The notes under the pieces are model-generated. The model was not told the DNA's origin, made no database searches, and saw only the letters and a list, made by a program, of their open reading frames with translations. A stretch of DNA of 64,000 nt from Apilactobacillus micheneri (lineage in GTDB: Bacteria > Bacillota > Bacilli > Lactobacillales > Lactobacillaceae): assembly GCF_002993975.1 (NCBI RefSeq), contig NZ_POSO01000004.1:124001-188000 (forward strand), read 5' to 3'. The translations under genes were made by a program, and so were the position numbers. Shown one piece after another: positions 20,004 to 30,728 of the stretch (position 1 is the stretch's first letter; every line of letters begins with the position of its first letter).

Positions 20004-20104
20004 TATTATTTCCCCCTCAATATTTAATAAAATTAAATATTAATCTTTATAATCAATAATACCACTCAGGTAAAATAAATTAAGTAATTCAATTTTATCA
20101 TAAA

Positions 20105-20143
20105 TAAAAAAAAGAGTTCGATATAAAATATCGAGCTCTTTTA
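20105..20143 (-). terminator. Terminator of pgk
   Basis: AAAAGAGCTCGATAT and ATATCGAACTCTTTT pair and are followed by eight T on the minus strand, separating pgk from tpiA. Confidence 0.9.
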
Positions 20144-20154
20144 GAAAAAATTCT

Positions 20155-21369
20155 TTATTTATCAGTAATTGCAGCAATACCTGGTAAAGTTTTACCTTCC
20201 ATGTATTCTAGTGAAGCTCCACCACCAGTTGAAACGTGTGATAATTTATCAGCAACGCCTAATTGGTTAACAGCAGCAGTTGAATCACCACCACCAACAA
20301 CAGTAGTAGCATCTTTTAATTCACCTAAGAATTTACCAACAGCTAGAGTACCTTTAGCAAAGTTACTCATTTCAAATACACCCATAGGTCCATTCCAAAC
20401 TACTGTTTTAGCATCTCTTAATACATCTTCGAATAGTTTGATACTCTTAGGACCAATATCTAAAGCCATTTGGCCATCAGGAATATTATCAGTAACAACT
20501 TCAGTAGGTGCATCATTCTTGAATTCAGGAGCAACTACTGAATCGATAGGTAGGACAATTTTGTCACCACCCTTTTGTAAGATTTCTTTAGCAGTATCAA
20601 TCTTGTCTTTTTCAACAAGTGAGTTACCAATTGAGTAACCTTTGGCAGCATAGAATGTATAAGTCATTCCACCACCGATAATAATCTTATCAGCTTTACC
20701 TAGTAAGTTATCAATAACACCGATCTTATCAGAAACCTTTGCACCACCAAGAATAGCAACAAATGGACGTTTAGGATCGTTAACAGCACCACCAATAAAC
20801 TTAATTTCTTTTTCAATTAAGAATCCAGCAGCTACTGGTTTATTATTAGCTTCCATTGCACGTGCAATACCAACATTTGAAGCATGTTCACGATGAGCAG
20901 TACCAAATGCATCATTTACGAAGCAATCACCTAATGAAGCCCAGTATTGGCCTAGCTTAGGATCATTTTTGGATTCACGTTTTACGTTTTCACCATCAAC
21001 AACATCTTCATAACGAGTGTTTTGAACTAAAACAATATCGCCATCATTCATGTTGTTAACAGTATCTTCTAACTTTTTACCTTCTGTTTCAGGAACAAAA
21101 GTTACAGGTTTATTAATTAATTCAGATAACTTTTCAGCAACTGGACGTAATGATAATGCTTCTTTGTCATCTTCACTCTTAATACGACCTAAGTGAGAAA
21201 ATAACACAGCTTTACCACCATGTTCAATTACATATTTGATTGTTGGAATAGCACCAACAATACGACTAGTATCACCAACAACGCCATCTTTAACAGGAAC
21301 GTTGAAGTCGACACGCATTAAAACTTTTTTGCCATTTAAATCTAAATCAGAAACAACTGTCTTAGCCAA
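20155..21369 (-). CDS. pgk: Phosphoglycerate kinase
   Basis: Transfers phosphate from 1,3-bisphosphoglycerate to ADP, an ATP-yielding step in both glycolysis and the phosphoketolase pathway. The 404 residues include the N-terminal substrate motif [16 protein letters not shown], basic-patch SHLGR and [10 protein letters not shown], the hinge [13 protein letters not shown], and the nucleotide loop [13 protein letters not shown], all as in the family. The start codon is TTG at 21369 behind a strong GAGGGGG site; no other start fits before the conserved region. It is isolated by terminators on both sides. Confidence 0.98.
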   Translation of the reverse strand: MAKTVVSDLDLNGKKVLMRVDFNVPVKDGVVGDTSRIVGAIPTIKYVIEHGGKAVLFSHLGRIKSEDDKEALSLRPVAEKLSELINKPVTFVPETEGKKLEDTVNNMNDGDIVLVQNTRYEDVVDGENVKRESKNDPKLGQYWASLGDCFVNDAFGTAHREHASNVGIARAMEANNKPVAAGFLIEKEIKFIGGAVNDPKRPFVAILGGAKVSDKIGVIDNLLGKADKIIIGGGMTYTFYAAKGYSIGNSLVEKDKIDTAKEILQKGGDKIVLPIDSVVAPEFKNDAPTEVVTDNIPDGQMALDIGPKSIKLFEDVLRDAKTVVWNGPMGVFEMSNFAKGTLAVGKFLGELKDATTVVGGGDSTAAVNQLGVADKLSHVSTGGGASLEYMEGKTLPGIAAITDK

Positions 21370-21397
21370 TTTAGACTACCCCCTCAAAAAAATTGTT

Positions 21398-21403
21398 ATT
21401 ATA
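21398..21403 (-). promoter_or_regulatory. Possible pgk -10 box
   Basis: The minus strand has consensus TATAAT about 30 bases before the pgk start and downstream of the gap terminator. The -35 (TGAATT at 17 bases) is poor, so this is a tentative promoter. Confidence 0.4.
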
Positions 21404-21467
21404 AATCACATATTAAATATAATTCATTTAGCTTCTTTTTTAAAGAATAATGAAAAATATTTTATAA

Positions 21468-21498
21468 AAAATGGAGGAGGCAAATGCCTCCTCCACCT
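21468..21498 (-). terminator. Strong terminator between gap and pgk
   Basis: A perfect GC-rich stem, GGAGGAGGCA paired with TGCCTCCTCC around a two-base centre (TT), then TTTTTT on the minus strand. It is unusually strong for a site between two genes often co-transcribed in lactobacilli. Confidence 0.9.
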
Positions 21499-21526
21499 TT
21501 TTTGCTATAAAAGCATTAATTTAATA

Positions 21527-22537
21527 TTAAAGTTCAGCAAAGTGTAGTAAAGTACGAACCATGTTGCAAGTAAAGCCCCATTCGTTATCGTACCAAGCAA
21601 CAGTCTTAACTAATTGAGTGTCACCATTTGCTGTGATTTCAGTTTGACCTGGATCAAATACTGAACCATGTGAATCATCAATAATATCAGTTGAAACAAT
21701 TGGGTCTTCAGTGTAACCGAAGGCATCATTGTCTTTAGCATATTTCTTCATTGATTCATTGATTTCATCAGCAGTAACATTCTTGTCTAATACAGAAACT
21801 AATTCTGTTAATGAACCATCAACAACACCAACACGTTGTGCGTGACCTTGTAAATGACCATTTAATTCAGGAATTACTAAACCAATAGCTTTAGCAGCAC
21901 CACTTGAATGAGGAATAGTGTTTACTGAAGCAGTACGGTTGTTTCTGAACTTCTTACCACGAGGGCCATCTAGGATAGCTTGAGTAGAAGTAAAGGCATG
22001 AATAGTTGTCATAGTACCGGCTTTAAGACCAAAGTCTTTGTTTAAGAAGTAAGCCATAGGTGCTAAACAACTTGTAGTACATGAACCAGCTGAAACAATC
22101 TTGTCATCTGAGTTCAATGTATCTAAGTTAACACCAGGAACAACAGTCTTAATTTGACCAGCAGGAGCTGAAATCAAGACACGTTTTGCACCAGCGTCTA
22201 AGTGAGCTTGTGATTTTTCTTCTGAAGTGTAGAAACCTGTACATTCTAGTACAAAGTCAACACCATCATTTTTAACCCATGGAAGGTCAGCGGCATTCTT
22301 TTCAGCGTAAACTGGAATTTCCTTACCGTCAACAACAATTCCTTTATCAGTTGATGAAACTTCACCAGGGAATTTACCATGTGTTGAATCATATTTTAAT
22401 AAGTAAGCTAACATTGAAGGAGTTGTTAAATCATTGATAGCAGCAACTTCAATTTCATCTGAGTTTAGTTCGTTGATACGTTTGAAAGCCAAACGACCAA
22501 TACGACCAAAACCGTTAATACCAATTTTTACAGTCAT
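21527..22537 (-). CDS. gap: Glyceraldehyde-3-phosphate dehydrogenase
   Basis: Oxidises glyceraldehyde-3-phosphate to 1,3-bisphosphoglycerate with NAD+. The 336 residues include the N-terminal Rossmann motif [12 protein letters not shown], an acidic Asp36 region (INDLT) fitting NAD use, the nucleophile Cys153, and the catalytic His in [10 protein letters not shown]. The active-site loop reads [10 protein letters not shown] rather than the common ASCTTNCLAP, so residue 156 is Ser where Asn is usual. The other catalytic parts are intact, including [15 protein letters not shown] at the C-terminus. It is the first of the gap-pgk-tpiA-eno series, but no cggR repressor gene precedes it. Confidence 0.97.
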   Translation of the reverse strand: MTVKIGINGFGRIGRLAFKRINELNSDEIEVAAINDLTTPSMLAYLLKYDSTHGKFPGEVSSTDKGIVVDGKEIPVYAEKNAADLPWVKNDGVDFVLECTGFYTSEEKSQAHLDAGAKRVLISAPAGQIKTVVPGVNLDTLNSDDKIVSAGSCTTSCLAPMAYFLNKDFGLKAGTMTTIHAFTSTQAILDGPRGKKFRNNRTASVNTIPHSSGAAKAIGLVIPELNGHLQGHAQRVGVVDGSLTELVSVLDKNVTADEINESMKKYAKDNDAFGYTEDPIVSTDIIDDSHGSVFDPGQTEITANGDTQLVKTVAWYDNEWGFTCNMVRTLLHFAEL

Positions 22538-22703
22538 AACTGTTTTCCTCCTAGAGAAATAAATTTAAGTACTACGTACAGAGCTAATGTTACTACTTTT
22601 TCAAGTGATAGTCTATAAAACCGGCTAACTAATTTAAAATAATTTTCATTATTAATTTATAATAATTATTTGTAAATAAAATAGCATTAATCTCTACAAA
22701 TTC

Positions 22704-22732
22704 AGTATATCAATCGTGTTTTTACTTTGCAA
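22704..22732 (-). promoter_or_regulatory. gap promoter
   Basis: The minus strand has TTGCAA (22732-22727), a 17-base spacer and TATACT (22709-22704) with an extended TGN. The predicted leader to the ATG at 22537 is about 160 bases and AT-rich, with no clear riboswitch or terminator hairpin. Confidence 0.7.
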
Positions 22733-22791
22733 ATCAATAGTTAAAATAGTTATCTTGAATTTTATAGCTTATTCATTTATAGTAATTTTAT

Positions 22792-22863
22792 GCACTTGTA
22801 GTGTAATGGATAGCACGTAAGATTCCGGTTCTTAAGTTAAGGGTTCGATTCCCTTCAAGTGCA
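22792..22863 (+). tRNA. tRNA-Arg (anticodon CCG)
   Basis: A 72-base cloverleaf: acceptor GCACTTG/CAAGTGC, D-arm GTGT...GCAC, anticodon stem TAAGA/TCTTA with loop TTCCGGT (anticodon CCG, reading CGG), four-base variable loop, and T-arm AAGGG/CCCTT with TTCGATT. The discriminator is A and the CCA end is not encoded. A single tRNA gene between divergent gap and clpP. Confidence 0.97.
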
Positions 22864-22880
22864 TTATATTAAACAAATCG

Positions 22881-22897
22881 TTTGACCTTGATTGACC
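22881..22897. promoter_or_regulatory. CtsR operator of clpP
   Basis: On the minus strand it reads GGTCAATCAAGGTCAAA, matching the CtsR direct-repeat consensus (RGTCAAANANRGTCAAA) with one clear mismatch. It overlaps the clpP -35, so binding would block RNA polymerase. Heat-shock control by CtsR is established for clpP in Firmicutes. Confidence 0.85.
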
Positions 22898-22910
22898 AAT
22901 AATATAAAAT
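22882..22910 (+). promoter_or_regulatory. clpP promoter
   Basis: TTGACC (22882-22887), a 17-base spacer and TAAAAT (22905-22910). The -35 lies inside the CtsR operator. Confidence 0.75.
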
Positions 22911-22914
22911 TGGT
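22895..22914. repeat. Dyad over the clpP -10
   Basis: ACCAAT (22895-22900) and ATTGGT (22909-22914) flank eight bases that include the -10 box. Could be a second operator or chance. Confidence 0.3.
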
Positions 22915-22956
22915 TACAGCTTTTTAAAATGAAATTAATTATGGGGAGGAAACAAT

Positions 22957-23550
22957 ATGAATTTAGTCCCAACAGTCATTGAACAATCATCTAATGGTGA
23001 ACGTGCATATGACATTTACTCAAGATTATTAAAAGATCGTATTATTATGTTATCAGGTCCTATCGAAGATAATATGGCAAATACAGTAATTGCCCAATTA
23101 TTATTCCTTGATGCCCAAGACTCTGATAAAGATATCTACTTATATATAAATTCTCCTGGTGGTGTTGTAACTGCCGGAATGGCAATTTATGATACTATGA
23201 AATTTATTAAAGCAGATGTTCAAACCATTGTAATGGGTATGGCTGCATCAATGGCCAGTGTTTTAGCTTCTTCTGGTACTAAGGGTAAACGTTTTGCTTT
23301 ACCACATTCAGAAGTATTAATTCACCAACCATCTGGTGGTGCTCAAGGTCAACAAACCGAAATTGAAATTGCTGCTGAATCAATTCTAAAGACTCGTCAT
23401 ATGATTAATGAAATTTTGGCTGAAAATTCTGGTCAATCAATTGAAAAAATTAATCATGACACTGAACGTGATCATTACTTAAGTGCTCAAGAATCAGTTG
23501 ATTATGGTTTAATTGATGCAATTATGAAAAATAGTTCAGAAAAGAAATAA
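22957..23550 (+). CDS. clpP: ATP-dependent Clp protease proteolytic subunit
   Basis: The serine peptidase chamber of the ClpXP/ClpCP proteases. The 197 residues are the standard length, with the catalytic triad Ser98 (GMAASMAS), His123 (LIHQPSGG) and Asp172. The oligomer-stabilising head region and NSPGG oxyanion strand are present. ATG at 22957 follows GGGGAGG. It stands alone between tRNA-Arg and a terminator shared with convergent whiA, under a CtsR box. Confidence 0.99.
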   Translation: MNLVPTVIEQSSNGERAYDIYSRLLKDRIIMLSGPIEDNMANTVIAQLLFLDAQDSDKDIYLYINSPGGVVTAGMAIYDTMKFIKADVQTIVMGMAASMASVLASSGTKGKRFALPHSEVLIHQPSGGAQGQQTEIEIAAESILKTRHMINEILAENSGQSIEKINHDTERDHYLSAQESVDYGLIDAIMKNSSEKK

Positions 23551-23567
23551 ATAATATAATTATTGTT

Positions 23568-23606
23568 AATAAAAAAGCATCTGGAATTATTCCAGATGCT
23601 TTTTTA
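23568..23606. terminator. Bidirectional terminator between clpP and whiA
   Basis: AAAAAGCATCTGGAAT and ATTCCAGATGCTTTTT pair; T-runs on both strands; overlaps the whiA stop. Confidence 0.9.
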
Positions 23607-24557
23607 TGTTTCAGCTGCTTCCTCTTCAGCCTCTTTCTTAATTCTATCAGCGAACTCATTTATTTTTCTTAAACGATGATTAATCCCTGATTTAGAAATA
23701 CTGCCATCAGGTAAAGAATCACTTAATTCTTTTAAACTAACTTCTGGTTTTTGAATCCTAGTAACTGCCACATCATAAAGTTTTTTGGGTAATTGTTTCA
23801 AACCAACTGTATTAGCTATATATTGAATGCTTGTTAATTGTCTTGTGGATGCATTGGCAACCTTATTCATATTAGCATTTTCACAATTAACTAAACGATT
23901 AACCGAATTACGCATATCACGCATAATTCTTACATCTTCAAATTTTAACATTGCGTTAGTGGCACCAATTAATTGTAAGAAATTAGCAATTTTTTCGGCT
24001 TCCTTTAAATAAGTTATATAGCCACTTCTACGTTCAGTAGTTCTAGAATTAAGACCATAATTATTCATCATTTCAGAAATCATATCATTGTGTTCTTCAT
24101 ATAATGAATATATTTCTAAATGGTAACGAGAAGTTTCAGGATTGTTAACAGATCCACTAGCTAAAAAAGCTCCTCTTAAATATGATCTTACTTGAGAATC
24201 ACTTTTTAAAAGTTCAGTTGGAACTGTTTCAACAATTTGATAATTATCGAATATTTTTAAATCATCAAGAATCTCCTTAACTTGATACATAATTCTTACT
24301 ATATAAATGTTATTTTTATTTAACTTCATCTTCTTACGAACAACTAGTTTACTTTCCACATCGTAGAATTTCAAAATCAAACTATAAATTCTACGCGCAA
24401 TTGCAGGATTTTCAGTTTGAATATTTAATAACACTCTATTTGAAGATAGAGAAATTGAACCATTCATTCGAATTAAGGCCATTAATTCGGCCTTAGCATT
24501 TTTCTTATGAACTTCTAAAGTGGTTAGCTCTTTTTTTACTTCACTTGCATATGACAT
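23604..24557 (-). CDS. whiA: DNA-binding protein WhiA
   Basis: The WhiA family has an N-terminal LAGLIDADG-homing-endonuclease-like fold without nuclease function (about 1-205) and a C-terminal helix-turn-helix (about 225-310; [26 protein letters not shown]). The 317 residues are full length. In Bacillus it influences cell division and chromosome segregation; in Streptomyces it controls sporulation. It lies two bases after yvcK, hence co-transcribed, as usual. RapZ, normally just ahead of yvcK, is missing. Confidence 0.96.
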   Translation of the reverse strand: MSYASEVKKELTTLEVHKKNAKAELMALIRMNGSISLSSNRVLLNIQTENPAIARRIYSLILKFYDVESKLVVRKKMKLNKNNIYIVRIMYQVKEILDDLKIFDNYQIVETVPTELLKSDSQVRSYLRGAFLASGSVNNPETSRYHLEIYSLYEEHNDMISEMMNNYGLNSRTTERRSGYITYLKEAEKIANFLQLIGATNAMLKFEDVRIMRDMRNSVNRLVNCENANMNKVANASTRQLTSIQYIANTVGLKQLPKKLYDVAVTRIQKPEVSLKELSDSLPDGSISKSGINHRLRKINEFADRIKKEAEEEAAET

Positions 24558-24559
24558 TA

Positions 24560-25558
24560 TTAATCACTCCAATCTTTATTGTTTATTAGTTTAATTAACG
24601 TATCAGATACTAATTTGCCATTATGAAAAGCACAATCATCAGATAACTTTAAAAAGTTATCTTGAATGACTTTGCAATGCTGTTTTTCAAGGCCAACTTT
24701 ATCGTGGGTAACTTGTTTAGATATTTCATTCCATTTTATTTTATCAATATAGTTATTAGGAATTGATGCATTGTTTACTAAAACAACATCAATAAAATTA
24801 CATCCCAAATGACGATTTAAAACTTTTACATGATCAGCATCGGTAAAGTGATCAGTTTCACCCTTTTGTGTCATGATATTACATATATAAACTACCTTAG
24901 ATGGTGAATTAATAACTGCATGTCCCAAATTTTCAATCATTAAATTCGGTAAAATACTAGTAAATAAACTGCCAGGTCCTAACACAATTTGATCAGCATT
25001 CATAATCGCATCAATTACTTTTTGATTAGTTTTAGGCTGCTCATCACTACTAATATTTTCTACCCACACATGTTTAATATTTTTATCAGCATAAGTAATC
25101 TCATATTCACCAGCCATTTTAGTACCATCATCAAACTCAGCACATAATTGTAAATCTTGACTAGAGGCCGGATAAACATGTCCATTAACTTTCATCATCT
25201 TACTAATAATTTCAACTGCATTATCAACTCCATTTTTCATTTCTGTTAGAGCTGCAATAATTAAATTACCAATTGAATGGCCGGATAAAAATTCATCACC
25301 GTTATTAAAACGGTATTGAAATAAATCTAAGTCTAACTTAGGTAAGTCTGACAAAGAAACTAATACATTACGAATATCACCTGGAGGTACCACATCCATA
25401 TAATTGCGAATTTTACCAGAAGAACCTCCATCATCGGCAACTGTCACAATAGCTGTAATATCAACATTTTTTTCTTTTAAACTTTTTAGTATAACTGGTA
25501 GTCCGGTTCCACCACCGATAACTACAATTTTAGGACGGTTATTTAAATCATTACTCAT
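24560..25558 (-). CDS. yvcK: YvcK/CofD-like protein (gluconeogenesis factor)
   Basis: The 332 residues carry the CofD-like Rossmann fold: [17 protein letters not shown] at the N-terminus, [16 protein letters not shown] (about 38-53), [13 protein letters not shown], and [14 protein letters not shown] near 190. The family binds UDP-sugars and affects cell shape and growth on gluconeogenic carbon in Bacillus. It directly precedes whiA. The upstream gap (25559-25678) holds the yvcK start signals and the uvrA terminator, with no rapZ gene. Confidence 0.95.
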   Translation of the reverse strand: MSNDLNNRPKIVVIGGGTGLPVILKSLKEKNVDITAIVTVADDGGSSGKIRNYMDVVPPGDIRNVLVSLSDLPKLDLDLFQYRFNNGDEFLSGHSIGNLIIAALTEMKNGVDNAVEIISKMMKVNGHVYPASSQDLQLCAEFDDGTKMAGEYEITYADKNIKHVWVENISSDEQPKTNQKVIDAIMNADQIVLGPGSLFTSILPNLMIENLGHAVINSPSKVVYICNIMTQKGETDHFTDADHVKVLNRHLGCNFIDVVLVNNASIPNNYIDKIKWNEISKQVTHDKVGLEKQHCKVIQDNFLKLSDDCAFHNGKLVSDTLIKLINNKDWSD

Positions 25559-25625
25559 TAAATATTCCCGCCTTTCTTTAATAATTTATTCGTTCAATAT
25601 AATAACTCATGATATTTTAACACAC

Positions 25626-25641
25626 ATACCCGGGTGTGTCA
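25626..25641. repeat. Palindrome upstream of yvcK
   Basis: ACATACCC and GGGTGTGT form an eight-pair palindrome (one T-G) centred on CCCGGG, the only G+C-rich spot in the gap. It may be a protein-binding site for the yvcK promoter; no regulator is recognised. Confidence 0.35.
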
Positions 25642-25658
25642 TTTATAAATAAAATAAA

Positions 25659-25690
25659 AAAGAGTCCGAGACTCCTTTTTATTTTTTATT
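25659..25690 (-). terminator. Terminator of uvrBA
   Basis: AAAAAGGAGTC and GACTCTTTTTT pair around TCG on the minus strand, overlapping the end of uvrA. Confidence 0.85.
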
Positions 25691-28534
25691 CATTTTAGTT
25701 CTTTTGGTATCACGTTTTAAAACAGGAGCTAAATATTGTCCAGTATAACTATCCTTTTGTTTAATAATTTCTTCAGGAGTTCCAGTAGCAATAATATTAC
25801 CGCCACCTTCACCACCTTCTGGTCCTAAATCAATTATATTATCAGCAGTCTTAATAACATCCAAATTATGTTCAATAATTAAAACTGTATTACCTTGATC
25901 GACTAATTCATGTAGAACCACTAATAAACGCTTAATATCATCGGTGTGTAATCCAATAGTTGGTTCATCTAAAATATATAAGTTATTACCAGCTGATTTT
26001 TTGTATAATTCAGCAGCTAATTTCATTCGTTGTGCCTCACCACCAGATAAAGTTGTGGCTGATTGACCTAATTTAACATAACCTAAACCAACTTCATCAA
26101 TGGTTTTAAGTTTTCTTGTAATTTTAGGCATTGCTTCAAAGAATGATAAAGCTTCTTTAACTGTCATATCCAAAACATCAGCAATATTTTTACCTTTATA
26201 TTCCACTTCAAGCGTTTCATTATTATAACGTTTACCATGACAAACTTCACAAGGTACATAAACGTCAGGTAAGAAATTCATTTCAATTTTTAAAATTCCA
26301 TCACCATGACAAGTTTCACAACGACCACCTTTAACATTAAAACTAAAACGGCCCTTTTGATATCCCCTTAATTTAGCTTCGTTAGTTTCCGCAAATAATT
26401 CACGGATATCATCAAAAACACCCGTATAAGTAGCAGGATTACTACGTGGTGTTCTACCAATTGGGCTTTGATCAATGTTAATTAACTTATCAATATTCTT
26501 ATAACCTGAAATAGATTTATATTTACCAGGTTTTTCTGAATTATTGTTTAGTTTTTGCGCTAAGGCTCGTTTCAAAACACGATTAATTAAAGTTGATTTA
26601 CCAGAACCAGAAACTCCAGTAACAACATTAAACTCACCTAATGGAATATCAACATCAACATTCTTTAAATTATTCTCTGCAGCACCCTTTACTTTAATGT
26701 GCTTTTTATTCCCTTTTCTACGTTTCAATGGTACTGGAATAAATTTCTTTCCAGATAAATATTGACCAGTCAAAGAATTATCATTGTTGGCAATTCCTTT
26801 TGGGGTTCCAACAGCCATTACTTTACCACCATTAGCACCAGCACCTGGCCCAATATCTACAATATAATCAGCAGCTTCCATCGTGTCTTCACCATGTTCA
26901 ACTACCACTAAAGTATTACCTAAATCACGCATTGATTTCAATGAACTAATTAAACGATCATTGTCACGTTGATGCAATCCAATGGATGGTTCATCTAATA
27001 CATATAAAACACCCGATAAGTTAGAACCAATCTGAGTAGCTAAGCGAATTCTTTGTGATTCACCACCAGACAAAGTTCCTGCATTTCTAGACAATGTTAG
27101 ATAATCTAAACCAACATTTTTTAAGAAAGACAAACGATCAATAATTTCTTTTAAAATTGGTTTTGCAATTACGGTATCTTTTTCGCCAAATGTCAAAGAT
27201 TTAAAGAATTCTAATTCTTTATTGATGTCTAGATTAGTAACTTCACTAATATTTTTGCCATTAATTTTAACGCTTAAAGCTTCACGATTTAAACGTAGGC
27301 CATGACAAGTTTGACATGTTAATTCTGTCATATATTTACGCATTTGTTCACGGGTGAAATCACTATTAGTACTATGATAGCGACGATCGATATTATTTAA
27401 GACCCCCTCAAATTGTGCATCAGTATCACGTACACCACCGAAATTACTATCAAAGTGAAAATGAAATTCTTTTCCTTTAGAGCCATTTAAAATAATATCA
27501 CGTTGCTTCTTAGGTAATTTTTTGAAAGGCGTATCCATATCAATTTTAAAAGCATGGCAAGCTTGATCCAACAAGCTTGGATAAAACTTAGAACTAATTG
27601 GGTTCCATGGTTCAATTGCGCCTTCATTTAGAGTTTTATTCTGATCAGGAATAACTAGACTTTCGTCTACTTCTAATTTCATTCCTAATCCATCACAATC
27701 AGGACAGGCACCAATTGGAGAATTAAATGAAAATAAACGGGGTTCTAATTCGCTAATGGTAAAACCGCATAAAGGACATGCATAATGTTCTGAAAAAATA
27801 AGATTATCTCCATGTCCCATTAAATCAGCGACTGCATACCCACCACTTAATCTTAGCGCAGTTTCTAGAGAATCAGATAGTCTTGACTTAATGCCATCTT
27901 TTACAATAATTCGATCAATAACAATATCAATATTATGACGCTTATTTTTCTCTAACTCTACTCCATCGCCTAACTCATGGACTTCACCGTCAACACGATA
28001 ACGAACAAAGCCTTCTCTTTGAATCTTTTCAAAAGTCTTTTTGTGTTGACCACGTTCTTCACGCACGACTGGTGAAAGAATTTGTAATTTAGTACGTTCT
28101 GGTAATGCCATAATTTCATCGATCATTTGATCAATGGATTGACGAGTAATCTTAGTTCCGTCGTTAGGACAAATAGGGGTTCCAACACGAGCCCATAGAA
28201 GTCTAAAATAATCATTAATTTCAGTAACGGTTCCTACCGTAGAACGAGGATTATGAGAAGTTGTTTTTTGATCAATCGCAATTGCTGGACTTAATCCCTC
28301 AATAGAATCCACATCTGGCTTATCCATTTGGCCTAAAAATTGTCTAGCATACGATGATAAACTTTCAACGTAACGACGTTGTCCTTCAGCATACAAAGTA
28401 TCAAAAGCTAAAGAACTTTTACCAGATCCAGATAGTCCTGTCATTACCGTTAATTTATTTTTAGGAATTGAAACATTAATATTTTTTAAATTATGGGCAC
28501 GAGCACCCTTAATAATAATTTTATCGTTTGGCAA
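25679..28534 (-). CDS. uvrA: Excinuclease ABC subunit A
   Basis: The damage-recognition ATPase of nucleotide excision repair. The 951 residues contain two ABC ATPase modules: Walker [12 protein letters not shown] near 32-42 and [11 protein letters not shown] near 640, with signatures [12 protein letters not shown] and [12 protein letters not shown]. Zinc sites are CPLC...CPDC (about 253-281) and CETCHG...CEVCHG (about 735-765). It is 15 bases after uvrB in one operon under a LexA-like box. Confidence 0.99.
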   Translation of the reverse strand: MPNDKIIIKGARAHNLKNINVSIPKNKLTVMTGLSGSGKSSLAFDTLYAEGQRRYVESLSSYARQFLGQMDKPDVDSIEGLSPAIAIDQKTTSHNPRSTVGTVTEINDYFRLLWARVGTPICPNDGTKITRQSIDQMIDEIMALPERTKLQILSPVVREERGQHKKTFEKIQREGFVRYRVDGEVHELGDGVELEKNKRHNIDIVIDRIIVKDGIKSRLSDSLETALRLSGGYAVADLMGHGDNLIFSEHYACPLCGFTISELEPRLFSFNSPIGACPDCDGLGMKLEVDESLVIPDQNKTLNEGAIEPWNPISSKFYPSLLDQACHAFKIDMDTPFKKLPKKQRDIILNGSKGKEFHFHFDSNFGGVRDTDAQFEGVLNNIDRRYHSTNSDFTREQMRKYMTELTCQTCHGLRLNREALSVKINGKNISEVTNLDINKELEFFKSLTFGEKDTVIAKPILKEIIDRLSFLKNVGLDYLTLSRNAGTLSGGESQRIRLATQIGSNLSGVLYVLDEPSIGLHQRDNDRLISSLKSMRDLGNTLVVVEHGEDTMEAADYIVDIGPGAGANGGKVMAVGTPKGIANNDNSLTGQYLSGKKFIPVPLKRRKGNKKHIKVKGAAENNLKNVDVDIPLGEFNVVTGVSGSGKSTLINRVLKRALAQKLNNNSEKPGKYKSISGYKNIDKLINIDQSPIGRTPRSNPATYTGVFDDIRELFAETNEAKLRGYQKGRFSFNVKGGRCETCHGDGILKIEMNFLPDVYVPCEVCHGKRYNNETLEVEYKGKNIADVLDMTVKEALSFFEAMPKITRKLKTIDEVGLGYVKLGQSATTLSGGEAQRMKLAAELYKKSAGNNLYILDEPTIGLHTDDIKRLLVVLHELVDQGNTVLIIEHNLDVIKTADNIIDLGPEGGEGGGNIIATGTPEEIIKQKDSYTGQYLAPVLKRDTKRTKMNKK

Positions 28535-28549
28535 GAAATCACTCCTTAC

Positions 28550-30565
28550 TTATTTCATTTGACTCTTAAGTTCCATAACTGTATCACGAATAGAAGCAGC
28601 TTGTTCAAAATCTAATTTCGTTGCAGCATGTCGCATTTCTTTATTTAGAGTTTCAAGCATTGATTGTTGTTCTTTTTTAGTCATCTTTTGGAAATCAGAT
28701 TCAACAAATGAATGACTTTCTTTTGGTTCATCATCATCGTTATTATCATATTTAATAAGATCACGAACTGGTTTCTTAATAGTATGTGGGGTAATCCCAT
28801 GTTCTTTATTATATGCTTTTTGAATTTTTCTTCTTCTAGCAGTCTCATCCATTGCTTTTTGCATTGAATCAGTTACTGTATCGGCATACATAATAACAGC
28901 CCCATTTTCGTTCCTGGCTGCACGACCAATCGTTTGAATTAATGAACGTTCATTTCTTAGAAAACCTTCTTTGTCAGCATCCAAAATTGCAACTAAAGAA
29001 ACTTCCGGAACATCAATACCTTCTCTTAAAAGATTAATTCCCACTAAAACATCATATTTACCTAATCTTAAGTCACGTATAATTTTAGTCCGTTCCAGAG
29101 TTTTAACATCTGAGTGCAAATATGCTACTTTGATTCCTAAATCTTTTAAATAATCTGTTAAATCTTCAGCCATTTTTTTAGTTAAGGTAGTAACAAATGT
29201 TCTTTCGTCTCGATCAATTCTTTTATTAATTTCACCAACTAAGTTATCCATTTGTCCCATGATTGGACGAACTTCAACTGTAGGATCTAAAAGACCAGTT
29301 GGACGAATAATTTGTTGCACAATATTCTTTTCATCAGTCATTTCTAGTTCACGAGGACCAGGCGTAGCTGACATGTAAACAGCTTGATTAATATGTTTCT
29401 TAAACTCAGGCATCTTCAAAGGACGATTATCTAAAGCACTAGGTAATCTAAATCCATACTTAATAAGTTGTTCTTTTCTAGCTTTATCACCCTTATACAT
29501 ACCACCAATTTGAGGCAAAGTTTGATGAGATTCATCAACAACTAATAAATAATCATCTGGAAAGAAATCAAGTAATGTATATGGTGGTTCACCTGGTTTA
29601 CGATGATCCATATGCCTAGAATAATTTTCAATCCCATTGGTATATCCCATTTCTGCCATCATTTCAACATCATAAGTAGTTCGTTGTTTTAGGCGTTGGG
29701 CTTCAACAAGTTTACCTTCACTTTTGAATTTAGCAACTTGTTCATCCATTTCTTTTCTAATATTGGCTAAAGCACGATCCAAATTTTGATCATCGGTTAA
29801 AAAGTGAGTCGCAGGGAAAATAATAACGTTATTCTTTTTCCCTAAAAATTCACCTGTTAATGTATCAATTTCCCTAATGGAATCAATTTCATCACCAAAA
29901 AATTCAACTCTAAGTGCATGTTTATCACCTGAAGCTGGAAAAATATCTACCACATCACCATGAACTCTAAAGCGACCACGTTGAAAATCAATATCATTCC
30001 GATCAAATTGAATATCTACAAGCTGACGTAAAACATCATCACGTTCTATTTGTTGCCCTACATGTAAAGATACCGTATGTTTATAGTATTCTTCTGGACT
30101 CCCTAAACCAAAAATAGATGATACTGAAGCCACAATAATAACATCATTTCTAGTTAAGAGTGCATTAGTAGCAGCATGCCGTAACTTATCAATTTCGTCA
30201 TTTACAGAAGAGTCTTTTTCAATATAAGTGTCACTTGAAGGTACATAAGCTTCCGGCTGATAATAATCATAATAACTAACAAAATATTCAACTGCATTAT
30301 TAGGGAAAAATTCTTTGAATTCACCGTATAATTGGCCAGCTAAAGTTTTATTATGAGATAAAATTAATGTAGGTTTATTTACATTTTTGATAACATTTGA
30401 AATCGTAAATGTCTTACCAGTACCAGTAGCACCCAATAATATTTGCGATTTTTGGCCATTTTCAATACCATCGGTTAATTTTTTAATTGCCTCTGGTTGA
30501 TCTCCAGTTGGCTTATATTTAGAAACTAAATCAAAATGGTTATTTTTTTCTCGTTTAATTTGCAA
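28550..30565 (-). CDS. uvrB: Excinuclease ABC subunit B
   Basis: The helicase-like damage-verification subunit. The 671 residues include Walker [14 protein letters not shown] (about 43-55), the beta-hairpin segment [30 protein letters not shown] (DEAD-like), the [12 protein letters not shown] motif VI, and the C-terminal UVR domain (about 630-665; [30 protein letters not shown]) that contacts UvrC. The predicted start is TTG at 30565, with GTGAGGG upstream. First gene of uvrBA. Confidence 0.98.
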   Translation of the reverse strand: MQIKREKNNHFDLVSKYKPTGDQPEAIKKLTDGIENGQKSQILLGATGTGKTFTISNVIKNVNKPTLILSHNKTLAGQLYGEFKEFFPNNAVEYFVSYYDYYQPEAYVPSSDTYIEKDSSVNDEIDKLRHAATNALLTRNDVIIVASVSSIFGLGSPEEYYKHTVSLHVGQQIERDDVLRQLVDIQFDRNDIDFQRGRFRVHGDVVDIFPASGDKHALRVEFFGDEIDSIREIDTLTGEFLGKKNNVIIFPATHFLTDDQNLDRALANIRKEMDEQVAKFKSEGKLVEAQRLKQRTTYDVEMMAEMGYTNGIENYSRHMDHRKPGEPPYTLLDFFPDDYLLVVDESHQTLPQIGGMYKGDKARKEQLIKYGFRLPSALDNRPLKMPEFKKHINQAVYMSATPGPRELEMTDEKNIVQQIIRPTGLLDPTVEVRPIMGQMDNLVGEINKRIDRDERTFVTTLTKKMAEDLTDYLKDLGIKVAYLHSDVKTLERTKIIRDLRLGKYDVLVGINLLREGIDVPEVSLVAILDADKEGFLRNERSLIQTIGRAARNENGAVIMYADTVTDSMQKAMDETARRRKIQKAYNKEHGITPHTIKKPVRDLIKYDNNDDDEPKESHSFVESDFQKMTKKEQQSMLETLNKEMRHAATKLDFEQAASIRDTVMELKSQMK

Positions 30566-30639
30566 TAAAAGCCCTCACTTTCTCATTAAAATAAGAGCTT
30601 AAATTATAAGCCCTTAAACATCCCTATAATTTTGTATAT

Positions 30640-30663
30640 ATTTTAACACACGAACATACATTC
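30640..30663 (-). promoter_or_regulatory. LexA (SOS) box and -10 upstream of uvrB
   Basis: GAACATACATTC at 30652-30663 fits the Gram-positive LexA/DinR box GAAC-N4-GTTC with one mismatch. It lies just upstream of a minus-strand TAAAAT (30645-30640), within the presumed -35/-10 spacer. SOS control of uvrBA is established in Bacillus. Confidence 0.65.
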
Positions 30664-30691
30664 TAAAATTAATACGTATCCGCCAAGATAA

Positions 30692-30727
30692 TAAAAAGGA
30701 ATGCTATTTAAGCATTCCTTTTTATTA
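30692..30727 (-). terminator. Terminator of the hprK-lgt-gpsA-galU-trxB operon
   Basis: AAAAAGGAATGCT and AGCATTCCTTTTT pair around TAAAT, with T-run on the minus strand after the trxB stop. Confidence 0.9.
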
Positions 30728-30728
30728 A

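Noticed and set aside
20201-20638. 145-codon plus-strand ORF inside pgk
   Set aside because: Antisense shadow created by the codon use of pgk; composition is not protein-like.
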